Of a DNA stretch of 64,000 bases, positions 1 through 8,167 are shown one piece after another; the stretch's first letter is position 1; each line of letters starts with the position of its first letter. The translations under genes and the position numbers were made by a program. The stretch covers positions 156,225 to 220,224 of the forward strand of contig JAGDYZ010000021.1 in assembly GCA_049116335.1 (NCBI GenBank). Direction: 5' to 3'. The stretch is from CANMIH01 sp049116335. Its GTDB lineage: Bacteria > Pseudomonadota > Alphaproteobacteria > Rhodobacterales > Rhodobacteraceae. The notes under the pieces are model-generated. The model searched no databases and was not told the origin of the DNA. It worked only from the letters and a program-made list of their open reading frames with translations.

Positions 1-345
1 TCCCCAGAAGCGCAGCTGCGCGATTTCGTCGATTTTCACATACGCTTTCACCTGCAGCGCCCCGATGAGGTTTTCATCGCCTATATGGAGCTGCGCAATC
101 TCAGCCCTGAGAACTTTGAGAAAATCGAAAAACTGCGCCGCGCCTATGAAGATGAGCTTGAAGCGATCCTACAAGCCGGTGTCAGAGCGGGCGCCTTTGT
201 CGTGCCAGATGCGAAAATCGCCACATTGGCGGTGATTGCCATGCTGACAGGTGTGACCACCTGGTACCGCCCCGGTGGACGTTTGTCAGAGGATGAGGTC
301 AGCGAAATCTACTGTCAGATGGTTCGCAAATCTTTGGGCGGCTAG
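1..345 (+). CDS. TetR/AcrR-type regulator, C-terminal part (5' end outside window)
   Basis: The open frame runs in from base 1 without a start and ends with TAG at 343-345, so only about 114 C-terminal residues are visible; the Met at 85 is internal. The sequence is all-helical and ends in a Trp-Tyr-Arg-Pro-Gly-Gly segment followed by an amphipathic helix, which is typical of the ligand-binding and dimerisation domain of TetR-family repressors, especially those regulating acyl-CoA or steroid-type catabolism. The DNA-binding HTH would lie upstream of the window. Family assignment is from this C-terminal pattern only, and the regulated genes cannot be named. Confidence 0.6.
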   Translation, partial: SPEAQLRDFVDFHIRFHLQRPDEVFIAYMELRNLSPENFEKIEKLRRAYEDELEAILQAGVRAGAFVVPDAKIATLAVIAMLTGVTTWYRPGGRLSEDEVSEIYCQMVRKSLGG

Positions 346-347
346 GT

Positions 348-369
348 CCGAATTTTCAAGAAAATTCGG
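348..369. terminator. Hairpin between convergent genes
   Basis: A perfect 9-bp inverted repeat (CCGAATTTT / AAAATTCGG) with a CAAG loop starts 2 bp after the TetR-type stop codon. It sits between convergent genes and has T-rich and A-rich arms, so it could terminate on both strands. Short AT-rich palindromes of this kind are common between genes in Roseobacter genomes. Confidence 0.55.
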
Positions 370-439
370 GTGGCGCGCGGTGACCGCCGCCTCAGGGCGG
401 CTCCTTCGGGATACCATCGCCCCAAAGGAGCGGGGCCTA

Positions 440-847
440 TCATCGGGTTTTCTGCAGGCTTTCGATATACTCAAGCAGAGCAACCAGTTTGCGCGGCGTC
501 GGAGTTAAACGGCCATCTCCACTGTCAAAGGGCACAAGATCCCCGTTCAGCAAGTCACCAAACTCTGGCATGCCCGGCCCGTCCAGATCCGATTTGGCAT
601 AGCCGTCGATGATTGACATGACTTTGGCACGCGGGAATTCATCTCCGTGACGCAATGCAATCAGGGTCAGATTCTTCGGCGGCTTGGACATCGCCCGGGC
701 AAATTCCCCGTCACCCACACCAGACGCGCCATGACAAACCGCGCAGTTTTCCATAAACAGCGCGCGGCCATCCCCGGCCACGGGCATTTCGGTTTCAACA
801 CATCCTGCAAGCGCCAAAGCCGCGCCAAGATAGATCCAGTTCCGCAT
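440..847 (-). CDS. Small c-type cytochrome lipoprotein
   Basis: This 135-residue protein starts with a lipoprotein signal (Leu-Ala-Gly-Cys, lipidated Cys16). A single CxxCH haem c site (Cys-Ala-Val-Cys-His, residues 35-39) is followed by Gly-Ala-Ser-Gly as in class I cytochromes. Met or His axial ligands further along could be several Mets, including the one before Pro-Glu-Phe. It is predicted to be exported by Sec, lipidated and to act as a periplasmic one-haem electron carrier. A longer frame reaches 1258, but it would overlap the next gene and lacks a signal, so the Met at 847 was chosen. It is paired with a similar cytochrome just upstream (874-1260). Confidence 0.8.
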   Translation of the reverse strand: MRNWIYLGAALALAGCVETEMPVAGDGRALFMENCAVCHGASGVGDGEFARAMSKPPKNLTLIALRHGDEFPRAKVMSIIDGYAKSDLDGPGMPEFGDLLNGDLVPFDSGDGRLTPTPRKLVALLEYIESLQKTR

Positions 848-873
848 CAGGTGCCTCTCTATACTTTGGGTCT

Positions 874-1260
874 TTATTGCTGGACTGAGCGCAGATAGTC
901 CACCACATCCAGCAGCGCCTGAGGTGTCTGCGTGACCCGGCCCTCCGGCCCCACCCAATCCACCTGTGGCCCCTCCAGCAAAGGCCCGAACTCGGGCATC
1001 AGCCCTTGATGAAACCGACCGGGATAGCCGAAAATCTGGATCATGACGTCTTCGGTGGGAAAGACGCCACCATTTGTGGCCTGAAGCAGGGTCAAATCTA
1101 CCGGCGCAATCGGCAATTGATCCGACAGCGGGCCATCTCCCTGCCCCGCCGGGCCGTGGCATGAGACGCAATAGCTTTCGAATATCGCGCGCCCTTCGGG
1201 CGCGGTGTCCGCCGGAACGCACCCTGCCAAAAGCACAAAACTGAGACCTAATGCGCACAT
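874..1260 (-). CDS. Small c-type cytochrome lipoprotein (second copy)
   Basis: This 128-residue protein has a lipobox (Leu-Leu-Ala-Gly-Cys14) and one haem motif (Cys-Val-Ser-Cys-His, residues 31-35), followed by Gly-Pro-Ala-Gly-Gln-Gly-Asp-Gly. Its second half shares the Met-Pro-Glu-Phe-Gly-x-Leu-Leu segment and a Thr-Pro-x-x-Leu-Leu terminal helix with the cytochrome at 440-847, so the two are diverged tandem duplicates, probably co-transcribed with 26 bp between them. The electron donor and acceptor are unknown. The short signal peptide starting Met-Cys could mean the true start is a little upstream. Confidence 0.8.
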   Translation of the reverse strand: MCALGLSFVLLAGCVPADTAPEGRAIFESYCVSCHGPAGQGDGPLSDQLPIAPVDLTLLQATNGGVFPTEDVMIQIFGYPGRFHQGLMPEFGPLLEGPQVDWVGPEGRVTQTPQALLDVVDYLRSVQQ

Positions 1261-1404
1261 GACCCGCCCTCTGCTGCCTGTTTCAGGACCAAACTAACGG
1301 TCTTTCAACGCGGTCCCCTTGATCTGGGTCAGCCGGGACGTGAGGTTTTGCTCGACAGCGATTCGAGCGCGTGATTGGGTGCACACAAATTGAAAGGGTG
1401 GATC

Positions 1405-1839
1405 ATGACACATTACGCGGCCATCATGCTGATTGCCGGGATCGGCATTCCGGTTCTTGCAGCTTTGAATGCGGCTCTTGGTCTGCGGCTTGGCTCGCCC
1501 GTGTCCGCCGGGGTGATCTTGTTTTGTGTGGCGCTTTTGTCCGCATCGCTTGTCTGGGTCGTCAGTGGCGCCCCAAGCATGGCCAAAGCGGTATCAGCCC
1601 CCAAACATCTGTTTCTGGCTGGCGCGCTTGTGGCGTTCTATGTGCTATCCATCACCTTTGTCGCGCCCAAATTCGGCGTCGGCAATGCGGTGTTCTTTGT
1701 GCTGATCGGCCAGTTGATCAGCGCAGCGGCGATCGATCATTTCGGGCTGTTTGGGGCCAAGATCAGTCCGCTGACATTGACCCGCGCCGCCGGGATTTCG
1801 GTCATGGCGCTGGGGGTCTGGATCACCCAGCGCGCCTAA
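1405..1839 (+). CDS. DMT-superfamily membrane protein (YdcZ/DUF606 type)
   Basis: This 144-residue, very hydrophobic protein has about five transmembrane helices. Its N-terminal helix contains Asn-Ala-Ala-Leu-Gly, and Gln-Leu-Ile-Ser-Ala-Ala-Ala-Ile-Asp-His-Phe-Gly in the fourth helix region is the hallmark of DUF606/YdcZ half-size transporters. These are inner-membrane proteins of the drug/metabolite exporter group, and the substrate is not predictable. The start at 1405 follows a good Shine-Dalgarno (AAAGGGTGG). An in-frame Met 30 bp upstream is less likely. Confidence 0.75.
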   Translation: MTHYAAIMLIAGIGIPVLAALNAALGLRLGSPVSAGVILFCVALLSASLVWVVSGAPSMAKAVSAPKHLFLAGALVAFYVLSITFVAPKFGVGNAVFFVLIGQLISAAAIDHFGLFGAKISPLTLTRAAGISVMALGVWITQRA

Positions 1840-1849
1840 TTTTAAAAGC

Positions 1850-2533
1850 TTAAGCTGCGCGCAGCACACCACCGTCCAACCGTAACATACGGTCCATTTG
1901 TGCCGCCAGCTCAAGGTTATGCGTGGCAATCAGCGCCGAAAGGCCCGTTTCCCGCACCAGTTTCACCAAAGCGCCAAACACCCGATCCGAGGTTTCCGGA
2001 TCGAGATTACCCGTTGGTTCATCCGCCAGCAAAAGCTTGGGGGTGTTGGCCATGGCCCGGCAAAAGGCCACACGCTGCTGCTCACCACCGGACAAAGCAG
2101 CGGGGCGGTGTCCGGCACGTTCCCCCACGCCAACACTGTTGAGCAACTCCATGGCCCGTGCGTCGGCTGCGGTTTTCCGCGCACCATTTGCAAGCTGGGG
2201 CAGAGCAATGTTTTCTAGGGCCGTAAACTCCGGCAGCAGATGGTGGAACTGATACACAAACCCCACATCATCGCGGCGCACTGCGGTGCGGCGGCGATCC
2301 GAACGCCCTTGCATTGCCTCGCCCGCGATTTCGACCTCGCCACTATCGGGAAGATCCAAAAGGCCCGCGATATGCAACAGTGTTGATTTGCCCGCCCCCG
2401 AAGGCGCCACGAGTGCAACAAGCTCGCCCCGACGCAGTTCCAGCTCAGCACCCTTGAGCACCTGAACTTCGCCCGGCTCACCTTTTTTGTAGGTCTTTTC
2501 GATCCCGCTCAGCTTCAGCACAACTTCATTCAT
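1850..2533 (-). CDS. lolD: Lipoprotein-releasing ABC transporter ATPase LolD
   Basis: This 227-residue ABC ATPase has Walker A (Ala-Pro-Ser-Gly-Ala-Gly-Lys-Ser-Thr, 43-51), Q-loop Gln95, signature Leu-Ser-Gly-Gly-Glu-Gln (147-152), Walker B with Glu172 and switch His205. The Tyr-Gln-Phe-His-His-Leu-Leu-Pro-Glu-Phe segment after the Q-loop is characteristic of LolD. With the permease encoded immediately upstream it would extract outer-membrane lipoproteins from the inner membrane and hand them to LolA. Its start overlaps the lolC stop by 8 bp, which suggests translational coupling. A Met five residues earlier is also open but would overlap more. Confidence 0.92.
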   Translation of the reverse strand: MNEVVLKLSGIEKTYKKGEPGEVQVLKGAELELRRGELVALVAPSGAGKSTLLHIAGLLDLPDSGEVEIAGEAMQGRSDRRRTAVRRDDVGFVYQFHHLLPEFTALENIALPQLANGARKTAADARAMELLNSVGVGERAGHRPAALSGGEQQRVAFCRAMANTPKLLLADEPTGNLDPETSDRVFGALVKLVRETGLSALIATHNLELAAQMDRMLRLDGGVLRAA

Positions 2534-3812
2534 AGCGCAGCGCCTCAACCGGGTTCATCCGCGCGGCTCGGCGCGCCGGGAAAATTGTGACCACAAAGCT
2601 CAGCCCAAGCGACAGTGATACGGCGGACAAGACGTCGCCCAACTGTAGCTTGGCTGGCAGAGCATAGATGCCGCGAATAGAGGGATCCCAGACCCCCCCA
2701 CCCGCAACATAATTCACAAAGGCAAAAATCGGATCGATGTAGATCGCGAAGAGACATCCAAGGATCACACCCAACACTGTGCCAATGATCCCCGTGAAGG
2801 ATCCGCAGATGAAAAACACCCGCATCACCGAACCTTCAGTCAGCCCCATGGTGCGCAAAATACCGATGTCACGACCCTTATTTTTCACCAGCATGATCAG
2901 CCCAGAGACAATGTTCATCGTTGCAATCAAGACCAGCACAGAGAGGATCACAAACATCACGTTGTCTTCGATCTCAAGCGCGCGCAGAAAGCCTCCCGAG
3001 GCATCCTGCCAGGTCCAGATCAAGGCCCCCGCGCCTGCGGCCTGCGCGATTGCGGTGGTATAGCCTTCAACACCTTCGGGACTGTCGACAATCACCTCAA
3101 GTTCATCCGCAACACCGTCACGGTTGAAATAAAGCTGCGCTTCCTCAAAGGGCATATAGACACGGGTCTTGTCGATGTCATAGCGCCCGGCTGTGAACAC
3201 ATAGACGATGTCGTAGGATTTCACCCGTGGTGAGGTTCCAAAGGCGGTTTTCACACCATTGGGCGACACAAGTTTGACCTTGTCTCCAACGCCAACCCCC
3301 AGTTCAAGCGCCACGCCCGACCCAATGGCGATGCCGCTTTCGAACTCATCAAGTGAACCACGACCGGTTTCTGGATTGGCGATACGCGGAATCTGTGCAA
3401 TATCCGCAGCATCGATCCCAAAAACTTCGACCCCTGCATTGCGCTGCCGTGCCGAGGCCATAACCTGCCCTTTCACCAAAGGCGCAACACGGGTCACACC
3501 GGGCACCAGACGCACCCGCTCGGCCATGGCCGCATGCTCCGGCAAGGTCCGGGTCGTGCGACCAAACTCATCCAGCCTCTGCACATGATAGACCGTCACA
3601 TGAGCATTGCTGCCCAAAATGGTGTCCACAAACTCGGCGCGGAACCCCGAGCGCACGGCGAGGGTGGCGATCAGGGCGAAAACCGCCAGCGTGATTCCGA
3701 TCAGGCTGATCCAGGTCATCACACTCACACCACCCTCGGCGCGTTTGGCGCGAAGGTACCGCCAGGCGATCATCCATTCATAAGGGGCAAAAGGTGCCGG
3801 GGATTGGGGCAT
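2526..3812 (-). CDS. lolC: Lipoprotein-releasing system permease (LolC/LolE family)
   Basis: This 428-residue permease has a transmembrane helix near residues 30-50, a periplasmic MacB-like domain of about 230 residues, and three transmembrane helices in the last 150 residues (FtsX-type). The cytoplasmic motif Lys-Gly-Arg-Asp-Ile-Gly-Ile-Leu-Arg-Thr-Met-Gly is the Lol-type coupling helix. The C-terminal Asn-Pro-Val-Glu-Ala-Leu-Arg-Tyr-Glu is typical of LolC/E. Only one permease gene is present, so the complex probably uses a homodimer as in other alphaproteobacteria. The frame extends upstream to 4178, but the start at 3812 matches the family length. Confidence 0.9.
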   Translation of the reverse strand: MPQSPAPFAPYEWMIAWRYLRAKRAEGGVSVMTWISLIGITLAVFALIATLAVRSGFRAEFVDTILGSNAHVTVYHVQRLDEFGRTTRTLPEHAAMAERVRLVPGVTRVAPLVKGQVMASARQRNAGVEVFGIDAADIAQIPRIANPETGRGSLDEFESGIAIGSGVALELGVGVGDKVKLVSPNGVKTAFGTSPRVKSYDIVYVFTAGRYDIDKTRVYMPFEEAQLYFNRDGVADELEVIVDSPEGVEGYTTAIAQAAGAGALIWTWQDASGGFLRALEIEDNVMFVILSVLVLIATMNIVSGLIMLVKNKGRDIGILRTMGLTEGSVMRVFFICGSFTGIIGTVLGVILGCLFAIYIDPIFAFVNYVAGGGVWDPSIRGIYALPAKLQLGDVLSAVSLSLGLSFVVTIFPARRAARMNPVEALRYE

Positions 3813-3973
3813 CGGGGCCTCGTAACTGTGCTTTGGCGGACCCTGTCGTTTGCCCATCAAATGGTCAAGCACTCTGCTGAGATTACACGATAAACGGCAA
3901 AGGGGCGCTGATCCTGGGTCACATCTACACCGGCCACTCTTTACCTCAAGGCCAGTTTCACCAATATAGCCGC

Positions 3974-5080
3974 ATGACTGGACCTCGCTATCCCGACCTG
4001 ATCGCCCGCCTGCCGGAAACCGTCCCCTTTGTTGGCCCTGAGGTGCAGGAACGCGCCCGTGGGGCCCGGTTTGATGCCCGATTGGGGGCAAATGAAAACG
4101 TCTTTGGCCCCTCGCCCCGTGCGATTGAGGCGATGCGGGCCGAGGCTGCTGAAATCTGGAAATATGCAGACTCCGCAAGCCACGACCTGCGCCATGCGCT
4201 GGCTGAAGAGAACGGATGCCGCCCTGAGAACATCATCGTTGGGGAGGGCATTGATGGGTTGCTGGGATATTTGACCCGCCTTTTGGTCGAAGAGGGAGAC
4301 GCCGTTCTCACATCCGATGGCGCATATCCAACCTTCAACTATCATGTTGCCGGTTTTGGCGGTGTCTTGACCAAACTGCCTTACCGAGAAGATCACGAGG
4401 ATCTGCATGGATTGCTGGCAGCGGCGCAAGATCTTCACCCGAAACTGATCTACTTCGCCAATCCCGACAATCCGATGGCCACTTGGGTGAGCGGTGATGT
4501 GATTGAGGCGGCCTTGGACAAGATCCCGGACGGGTCTGTGTTAATCCTCGACGAAGCCTATATCGAATTTGCACCAGAGGGCACCGCCCCGCGCATTGAT
4601 CCCGAAGATCCGCGTGTGATCCGGTTCCGCACCTTCTCAAAAGCCTATGGCATGGCCGGGGCCCGCGTGGGGTATGGCATTGCGGCCGCCCCCCTGATCC
4701 GCGCCTTCGACAAAATCCGCAACCACTTTGGCATGAACCGCGCAGCACAGGCCGGGGCCCTTGCGGCGCTGAAAGACAAGGACTGGCTCAACCAGACGCT
4801 GGCTCAGGTCTCCGCGGCCAAAGAACAAATCGCGCAGATCTGCCGGGCACAGGGGCTGACACCCCTGCCCTCCGCCACCAATTTTGTCACAGTGGAGTGT
4901 GGGCAGGACGGTGATTTCGCCCGCAGGCTCGTGTCTGAGCTTGTGGCGCGCGGGATCTTTGTCCGTATGCCTTTTGTTGCCCCCCAAGACCGCTGCATCC
5001 GTATCAGCGCGGGCACGGCGGATGAAATTGCAGCATTTGAGGCGGCTCTGCCCAAAGCTTTGGCGGCGGCACGCGGCTAA
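3974..5080 (+). CDS. PLP-dependent aminotransferase, HisC-like
   Basis: This 368-residue fold-type I class I/II aminotransferase has the Asn-Pro-Asp-Asn-Pro motif (163-167), Asp-Glu-Ala-Tyr (193-196) and the Schiff-base Lys223 in Thr-Phe-Ser-Lys-Ala-Tyr-Gly-Met-Ala-Gly. The arrangement is closest to histidinol-phosphate aminotransferases, which make L-histidinol phosphate in histidine synthesis. Many Rhodobacterales carry several HisC-like paralogs, some acting on aromatic amino acids, so no firm symbol is given. No histidine biosynthesis neighbours are present. It diverges from lolC, and the 161-bp gap should hold both promoters. Confidence 0.8.
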   Translation: MTGPRYPDLIARLPETVPFVGPEVQERARGARFDARLGANENVFGPSPRAIEAMRAEAAEIWKYADSASHDLRHALAEENGCRPENIIVGEGIDGLLGYLTRLLVEEGDAVLTSDGAYPTFNYHVAGFGGVLTKLPYREDHEDLHGLLAAAQDLHPKLIYFANPDNPMATWVSGDVIEAALDKIPDGSVLILDEAYIEFAPEGTAPRIDPEDPRVIRFRTFSKAYGMAGARVGYGIAAAPLIRAFDKIRNHFGMNRAAQAGALAALKDKDWLNQTLAQVSAAKEQIAQICRAQGLTPLPSATNFVTVECGQDGDFARRLVSELVARGIFVRMPFVAPQDRCIRISAGTADEIAAFEAALPKALAAARG

Positions 5081-5182
5081 TTGCTAGGCATTTACTGAAA
5101 TTTGACAGCTTCTCGGCAAAGTGATCCGCGGAATGGGCGTTCTGCGCTACCATTCTTCTGCTGCTTAGTCGGAGGCTGTGCA

Positions 5183-5398
5183 ATGACCACCAAACATGCG
5201 CAACGCGTTGAAGACTTTACCAATGCCAATCTGATCCTGATCTTTGTCAATCTGATCTGGGTCTTTGTCGCAATCTGGTCGGCCTGGGGGCTTGGACCGG
5301 TCGTGATCTTGGCTGCGGGCCTGAACCATCTGATCACCCGTCTGGAGTTTGCAAAACGACGGCGGGCCATTGGCGCAGACAATCCGCCAAAGGTCTGA
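5183..5398 (+). CDS. Small membrane protein of unknown function
   Basis: This 71-residue protein starts at an ATG preceded by GGAGG with correct spacing. After a charged N-terminus of about 14 residues there are two closely packed hydrophobic segments (about 17-36 and 40-55), then a basic tail with Lys-Arg-Arg-Arg. This suggests an inner-membrane helical hairpin with the basic tail in the cytoplasm. No family is recognised. It lies between two aminotransferase genes, with no evidence that it shares their function. Confidence 0.65.
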   Translation: MTTKHAQRVEDFTNANLILIFVNLIWVFVAIWSAWGLGPVVILAAGLNHLITRLEFAKRRRAIGADNPPKV

Positions 5399-5505
5399 AC
5401 AACGGGTCGAGCAAACAGGCAATCAAGACAAAGCCACCACCCAATGCGGGACGGTGGGTGGGGCGAGGCTTGGAACAAGCCAGCGTCACCCGTCCCGCAC
5501 AGACA

Positions 5506-6696
5506 TCACCCCTTGGCAATCACCTGCGCGGCAGCGCTGACACCGCCCGACACATGCGGAATGCCCAGGGCCAACAACCCGGCCTCAACCGCGCCCAGCA
5601 TTCCCAGCGTGCTATGTGCATTGATGTGCCCCATATGCCCAAAGCGGAAGGCGCCACTGGCGGTCGGGTCGGCATCACTCCAGGCCCCCAGACCAAACCC
5701 AAGGGTCACCCCGGCCTCGTCGCGCACCCAGTCGCGCAGCCGATCGCCATCTGGCGCTCCAATTGAGACCGCCGTCACCGCATGCGACCGGACCGCAGGA
5801 TCTGCAATATTGAGGGCCATGGGCGCCCCCCAGTGCTCGACCGCCGCCCAAACCGATTGCGCCAGAGTTTTGTGACGGGCCCAGACATTTTCAATGCCCT
5901 CCTCGCGGATCATGTCCAGTGCGGCCCTCAGCCCAAACAGATGATGTGTCGGCGCCGTGCCACCGAAATACTGCCACAGCGCCTCGGGTGCGATCCGCGC
6001 GGACCAGTCCCAGTAAAAAGGCACGCGCTCTTTGCTTTGACGCAAGGCATGGGCGCGGTCGTTGAAAAACACAAACCCCAGGCCCGGGGGCACCATCAGG
6101 CCTTTTTGAGAGCCCGCGACCATAATGTCGGCGCCCCAGCCATCCATCTGAAACTCATCGGCCCCAAGCGAGGCAATGCAATCCACCATGAGCAAAGCGG
6201 GATGTCTAAGGTCATCCAGAACACCACGTAGTGCCGCAATGTCACTGCGCACCGAACTGGCGGTATCCACATGAACCGCAAGCACCGCCTTGATCTCATG
6301 TGCTGCGTCGGCTTTCAGAACGTCACGAATGCGTTCTGGCTCCATGGGGCTTTGTCGACCATGGTCCAAAAGCTGCACCTCAAGCCCCTGCCCTCTGGCG
6401 ACCTGTGCCCACTCCAAACCAAAGTGTCCCGTCGCTGGTACAAGAACCTTGCCTCCTGCGGACAGCGTATTGGCCATGGCCGCTTCCCATGCGCCATGCC
6501 CATTCGAGATATAGATCGCAACATGCGCCTCTGTCCGCGCAATATATTTCAGATCAAGCACCATCTCAGCCACCTGATCGCGAAGATCCGTGGTGTAAAT
6601 GTCAGGCGCGGCCTGATGCATCGCCTGAAGCACCCGGTCGGGCATAATTGACGGGCCAGGCAGGGCCATGTGACGGCGACCATTGGCAAGCGACAT
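5506..6696 (-). CDS. Class V aminotransferase (alanine/serine-glyoxylate type)
   Basis: This 396-residue PLP enzyme has Gly-Pro-Ser near residue 14, Ser-Asn-Gly-His-Gly-Ala-Trp-Glu (64-71), Val-Asp-Cys-Ile-Ala-Ser-Leu-Gly (171-178) and the PLP lysine in Gly-Ser-Gln-Lys-Gly-Leu-Met-Val-Pro-Pro-Gly (Lys198). This is the layout of serine-, alanine- or aspartate-glyoxylate aminotransferases. Such enzymes move an amino group to glyoxylate to form glycine. No neighbouring genes of the serine or beta-hydroxyaspartate cycle are present, so the exact amino donor is open. The neighbouring genes at 5183 and 6838 are on the opposite strand. Confidence 0.85.
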   Translation of the reverse strand: MSLANGRRHMALPGPSIMPDRVLQAMHQAAPDIYTTDLRDQVAEMVLDLKYIARTEAHVAIYISNGHGAWEAAMANTLSAGGKVLVPATGHFGLEWAQVARGQGLEVQLLDHGRQSPMEPERIRDVLKADAAHEIKAVLAVHVDTASSVRSDIAALRGVLDDLRHPALLMVDCIASLGADEFQMDGWGADIMVAGSQKGLMVPPGLGFVFFNDRAHALRQSKERVPFYWDWSARIAPEALWQYFGGTAPTHHLFGLRAALDMIREEGIENVWARHKTLAQSVWAAVEHWGAPMALNIADPAVRSHAVTAVSIGAPDGDRLRDWVRDEAGVTLGFGLGAWSDADPTASGAFRFGHMGHINAHSTLGMLGAVEAGLLALGIPHVSGGVSAAAQVIAKG

Positions 6697-6837
6697 GTTG
6701 GATACCTTTTCAGCACCGCGAAATTGCGGAAATGTTGCGCCACACTAGCCACCCATCGCCTATGGTCAATGGCATGCGTCTTGCCAGCCTTCCCCCCAAC
6801 GCGTACACCGCGCGCGTGTAGGCAACAGGATATCAAC

Positions 6838-7560
6838 ATGCTCGCGAAGATTTGGGAATGGCTCGGAGAGCTCGAGCGCAAAACCCGCCGATCATTCGGC
6901 ACCGATATCTCGACGCCCTCCAAACGGTTCTGGTCAAAGGTCCATTATCATCTGTTTGACCATGCCTTTTTGCGCACCATCTGGACCAACTTCTGGCCAC
7001 TTGCGCCGGGCGTGTGGCGGTCAAACCAACCCACACACCGCCGCCTCGCAAAATACGCTCAGATGGGGGTGAAAACCGTCGTCAATTTGCGCGGTGAGGA
7101 CCGTTTTGCGCATTACCTGTTTGAAAAAGAAAGCTGTGATGCGCTTGGCCTTACCTTGGTCAATCGCAAACTCTGGGCCAGATCTGCCGCCCCGCGCGAA
7201 AATATTGTTGCGGTAATCGACGCACTTCGTGAGGCCGAAAAACCGCTGATCCTGCACTGCAAATCCGGTGCGGATCGCGCAGGATTTGTCTCGGCCATGT
7301 ATTTGATGGTGTTTGAAAACACCCCAGTTGAAACAGCTATGAAGCAGCTGAGCTTCAAGTACATCCACCTCAAACACACCAAAACTGGCCTGCAGGGCTA
7401 TATTCTGCGGGTGTATCAGGCCCGGCTTGCCCTAGGAGAGATCAGTTTTGAAGACTGGATCCGACAGGAGTACATTCCCGGGATTCTTCAAACGGGCTGG
7501 GACACGCGCCGGGTTGAACGTGAAACCGCGCAGGAGCTGATGACCAAGGCGCTAGGTTAA
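6838..7560 (+). CDS. Tyrosine/dual-specificity phosphatase-like protein
   Basis: This 240-residue cytoplasmic protein carries the cysteine phosphatase signature His-Cys-Lys-Ser-Gly-Ala-Asp-Arg-Ala-Gly (C-X5-R, Cys141 and Arg147). Upstream is Val-Val-Asn-Leu-Arg-Gly-Glu (81-87), the segment typical of bacterial DSP/PTP-like proteins. The N-terminal 50 residues are basic and aromatic with no signal peptide. The substrate may be a phosphoprotein or a small phosphorylated metabolite. The start at 6838 has a weak AGGA Shine-Dalgarno. Its stop overlaps the convergent glycosyltransferase stop by 9 bp. Confidence 0.75.
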   Translation: MLAKIWEWLGELERKTRRSFGTDISTPSKRFWSKVHYHLFDHAFLRTIWTNFWPLAPGVWRSNQPTHRRLAKYAQMGVKTVVNLRGEDRFAHYLFEKESCDALGLTLVNRKLWARSAAPRENIVAVIDALREAEKPLILHCKSGADRAGFVSAMYLMVFENTPVETAMKQLSFKYIHLKHTKTGLQGYILRVYQARLALGEISFEDWIRQEYIPGILQTGWDTRRVERETAQELMTKALG

Positions 7561-8106
7561 AATTGCCTGAGCGGCGAGCGTTTTGGGCTTTGTCCGAAGG
7601 GCAAGGCGCAACGTCGCGCTCCCTTTCTGTTGAGTTTCAACAAACCCACCGGTTGCGAGATAACTTGCGCGGTCAATCAACAGGCCTTGGTGGGCATCCG
7701 GTCCCGTCACCAGACGTCGCCAGATCGACTTCCAGACTGACGTGCAACGCCCGCGTAAACCTCGCTGGTCTGCTTGAAGCTTGAACTGATAGGCACCGGG
7801 CGCGCGAAACGCCTCGATCACAGCCTCGGTCCAGCCGTCCCCGAGTTGGGTTGTGGGGGCCAGAAACAGGAACCATTGCCCCTGCGCCATTTCTGCCCCT
7901 TTGACCAATTGTCGGTTGTGCGCAGAAATCACCTCCGCGCCTGCGGCTCCGGCAATGGTCAGGGTCGCGTCATCCGACCCTGCGTCTGCGAAGATCAGCT
8001 CACGAATGATCCCGGCCCGAAGCCCTTCGCCGAATGACCCAAGACACAGCGGCAAATGGTTTGCTGAGTTGGATGTCGGAATGATAATCGAAAGAGGTGC
8101 GCGCAT
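7552..8106 (-). CDS. Short family 2 glycosyltransferase
   Basis: This 184-residue protein begins Leu-Ser-Ile-Ile-Ile-Pro-Thr-Ser-Asn, the GT2 nucleotide-sugar binding start, followed by Phe-Ala-Asp-Ala-Gly-Ser-Asp-Asp (about 40-47), equivalent to the D-G-S-x-D motif. A second Asp pair of the usual DxD type is not clear. The C-terminal half, with Gly-Pro-Asp-Ala-His-Gln-Gly-Leu-Leu, resembles the short TIGR04283-like GT2 proteins. It is cytosolic and the acceptor is unknown. It is shorter than typical GT2 enzymes (about 230-300 residues). Confidence 0.7.
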   Translation of the reverse strand: MRAPLSIIIPTSNSANHLPLCLGSFGEGLRAGIIRELIFADAGSDDATLTIAGAAGAEVISAHNRQLVKGAEMAQGQWFLFLAPTTQLGDGWTEAVIEAFRAPGAYQFKLQADQRGLRGRCTSVWKSIWRRLVTGPDAHQGLLIDRASYLATGGFVETQQKGSATLRLALRTKPKTLAAQAILT

Positions 8107-8167
8107 CGGGTCTGTTCGTCTTGCCTAAGCGGGCCTATATGCGAGAGGCGAACAAAAGGAAACGGGC

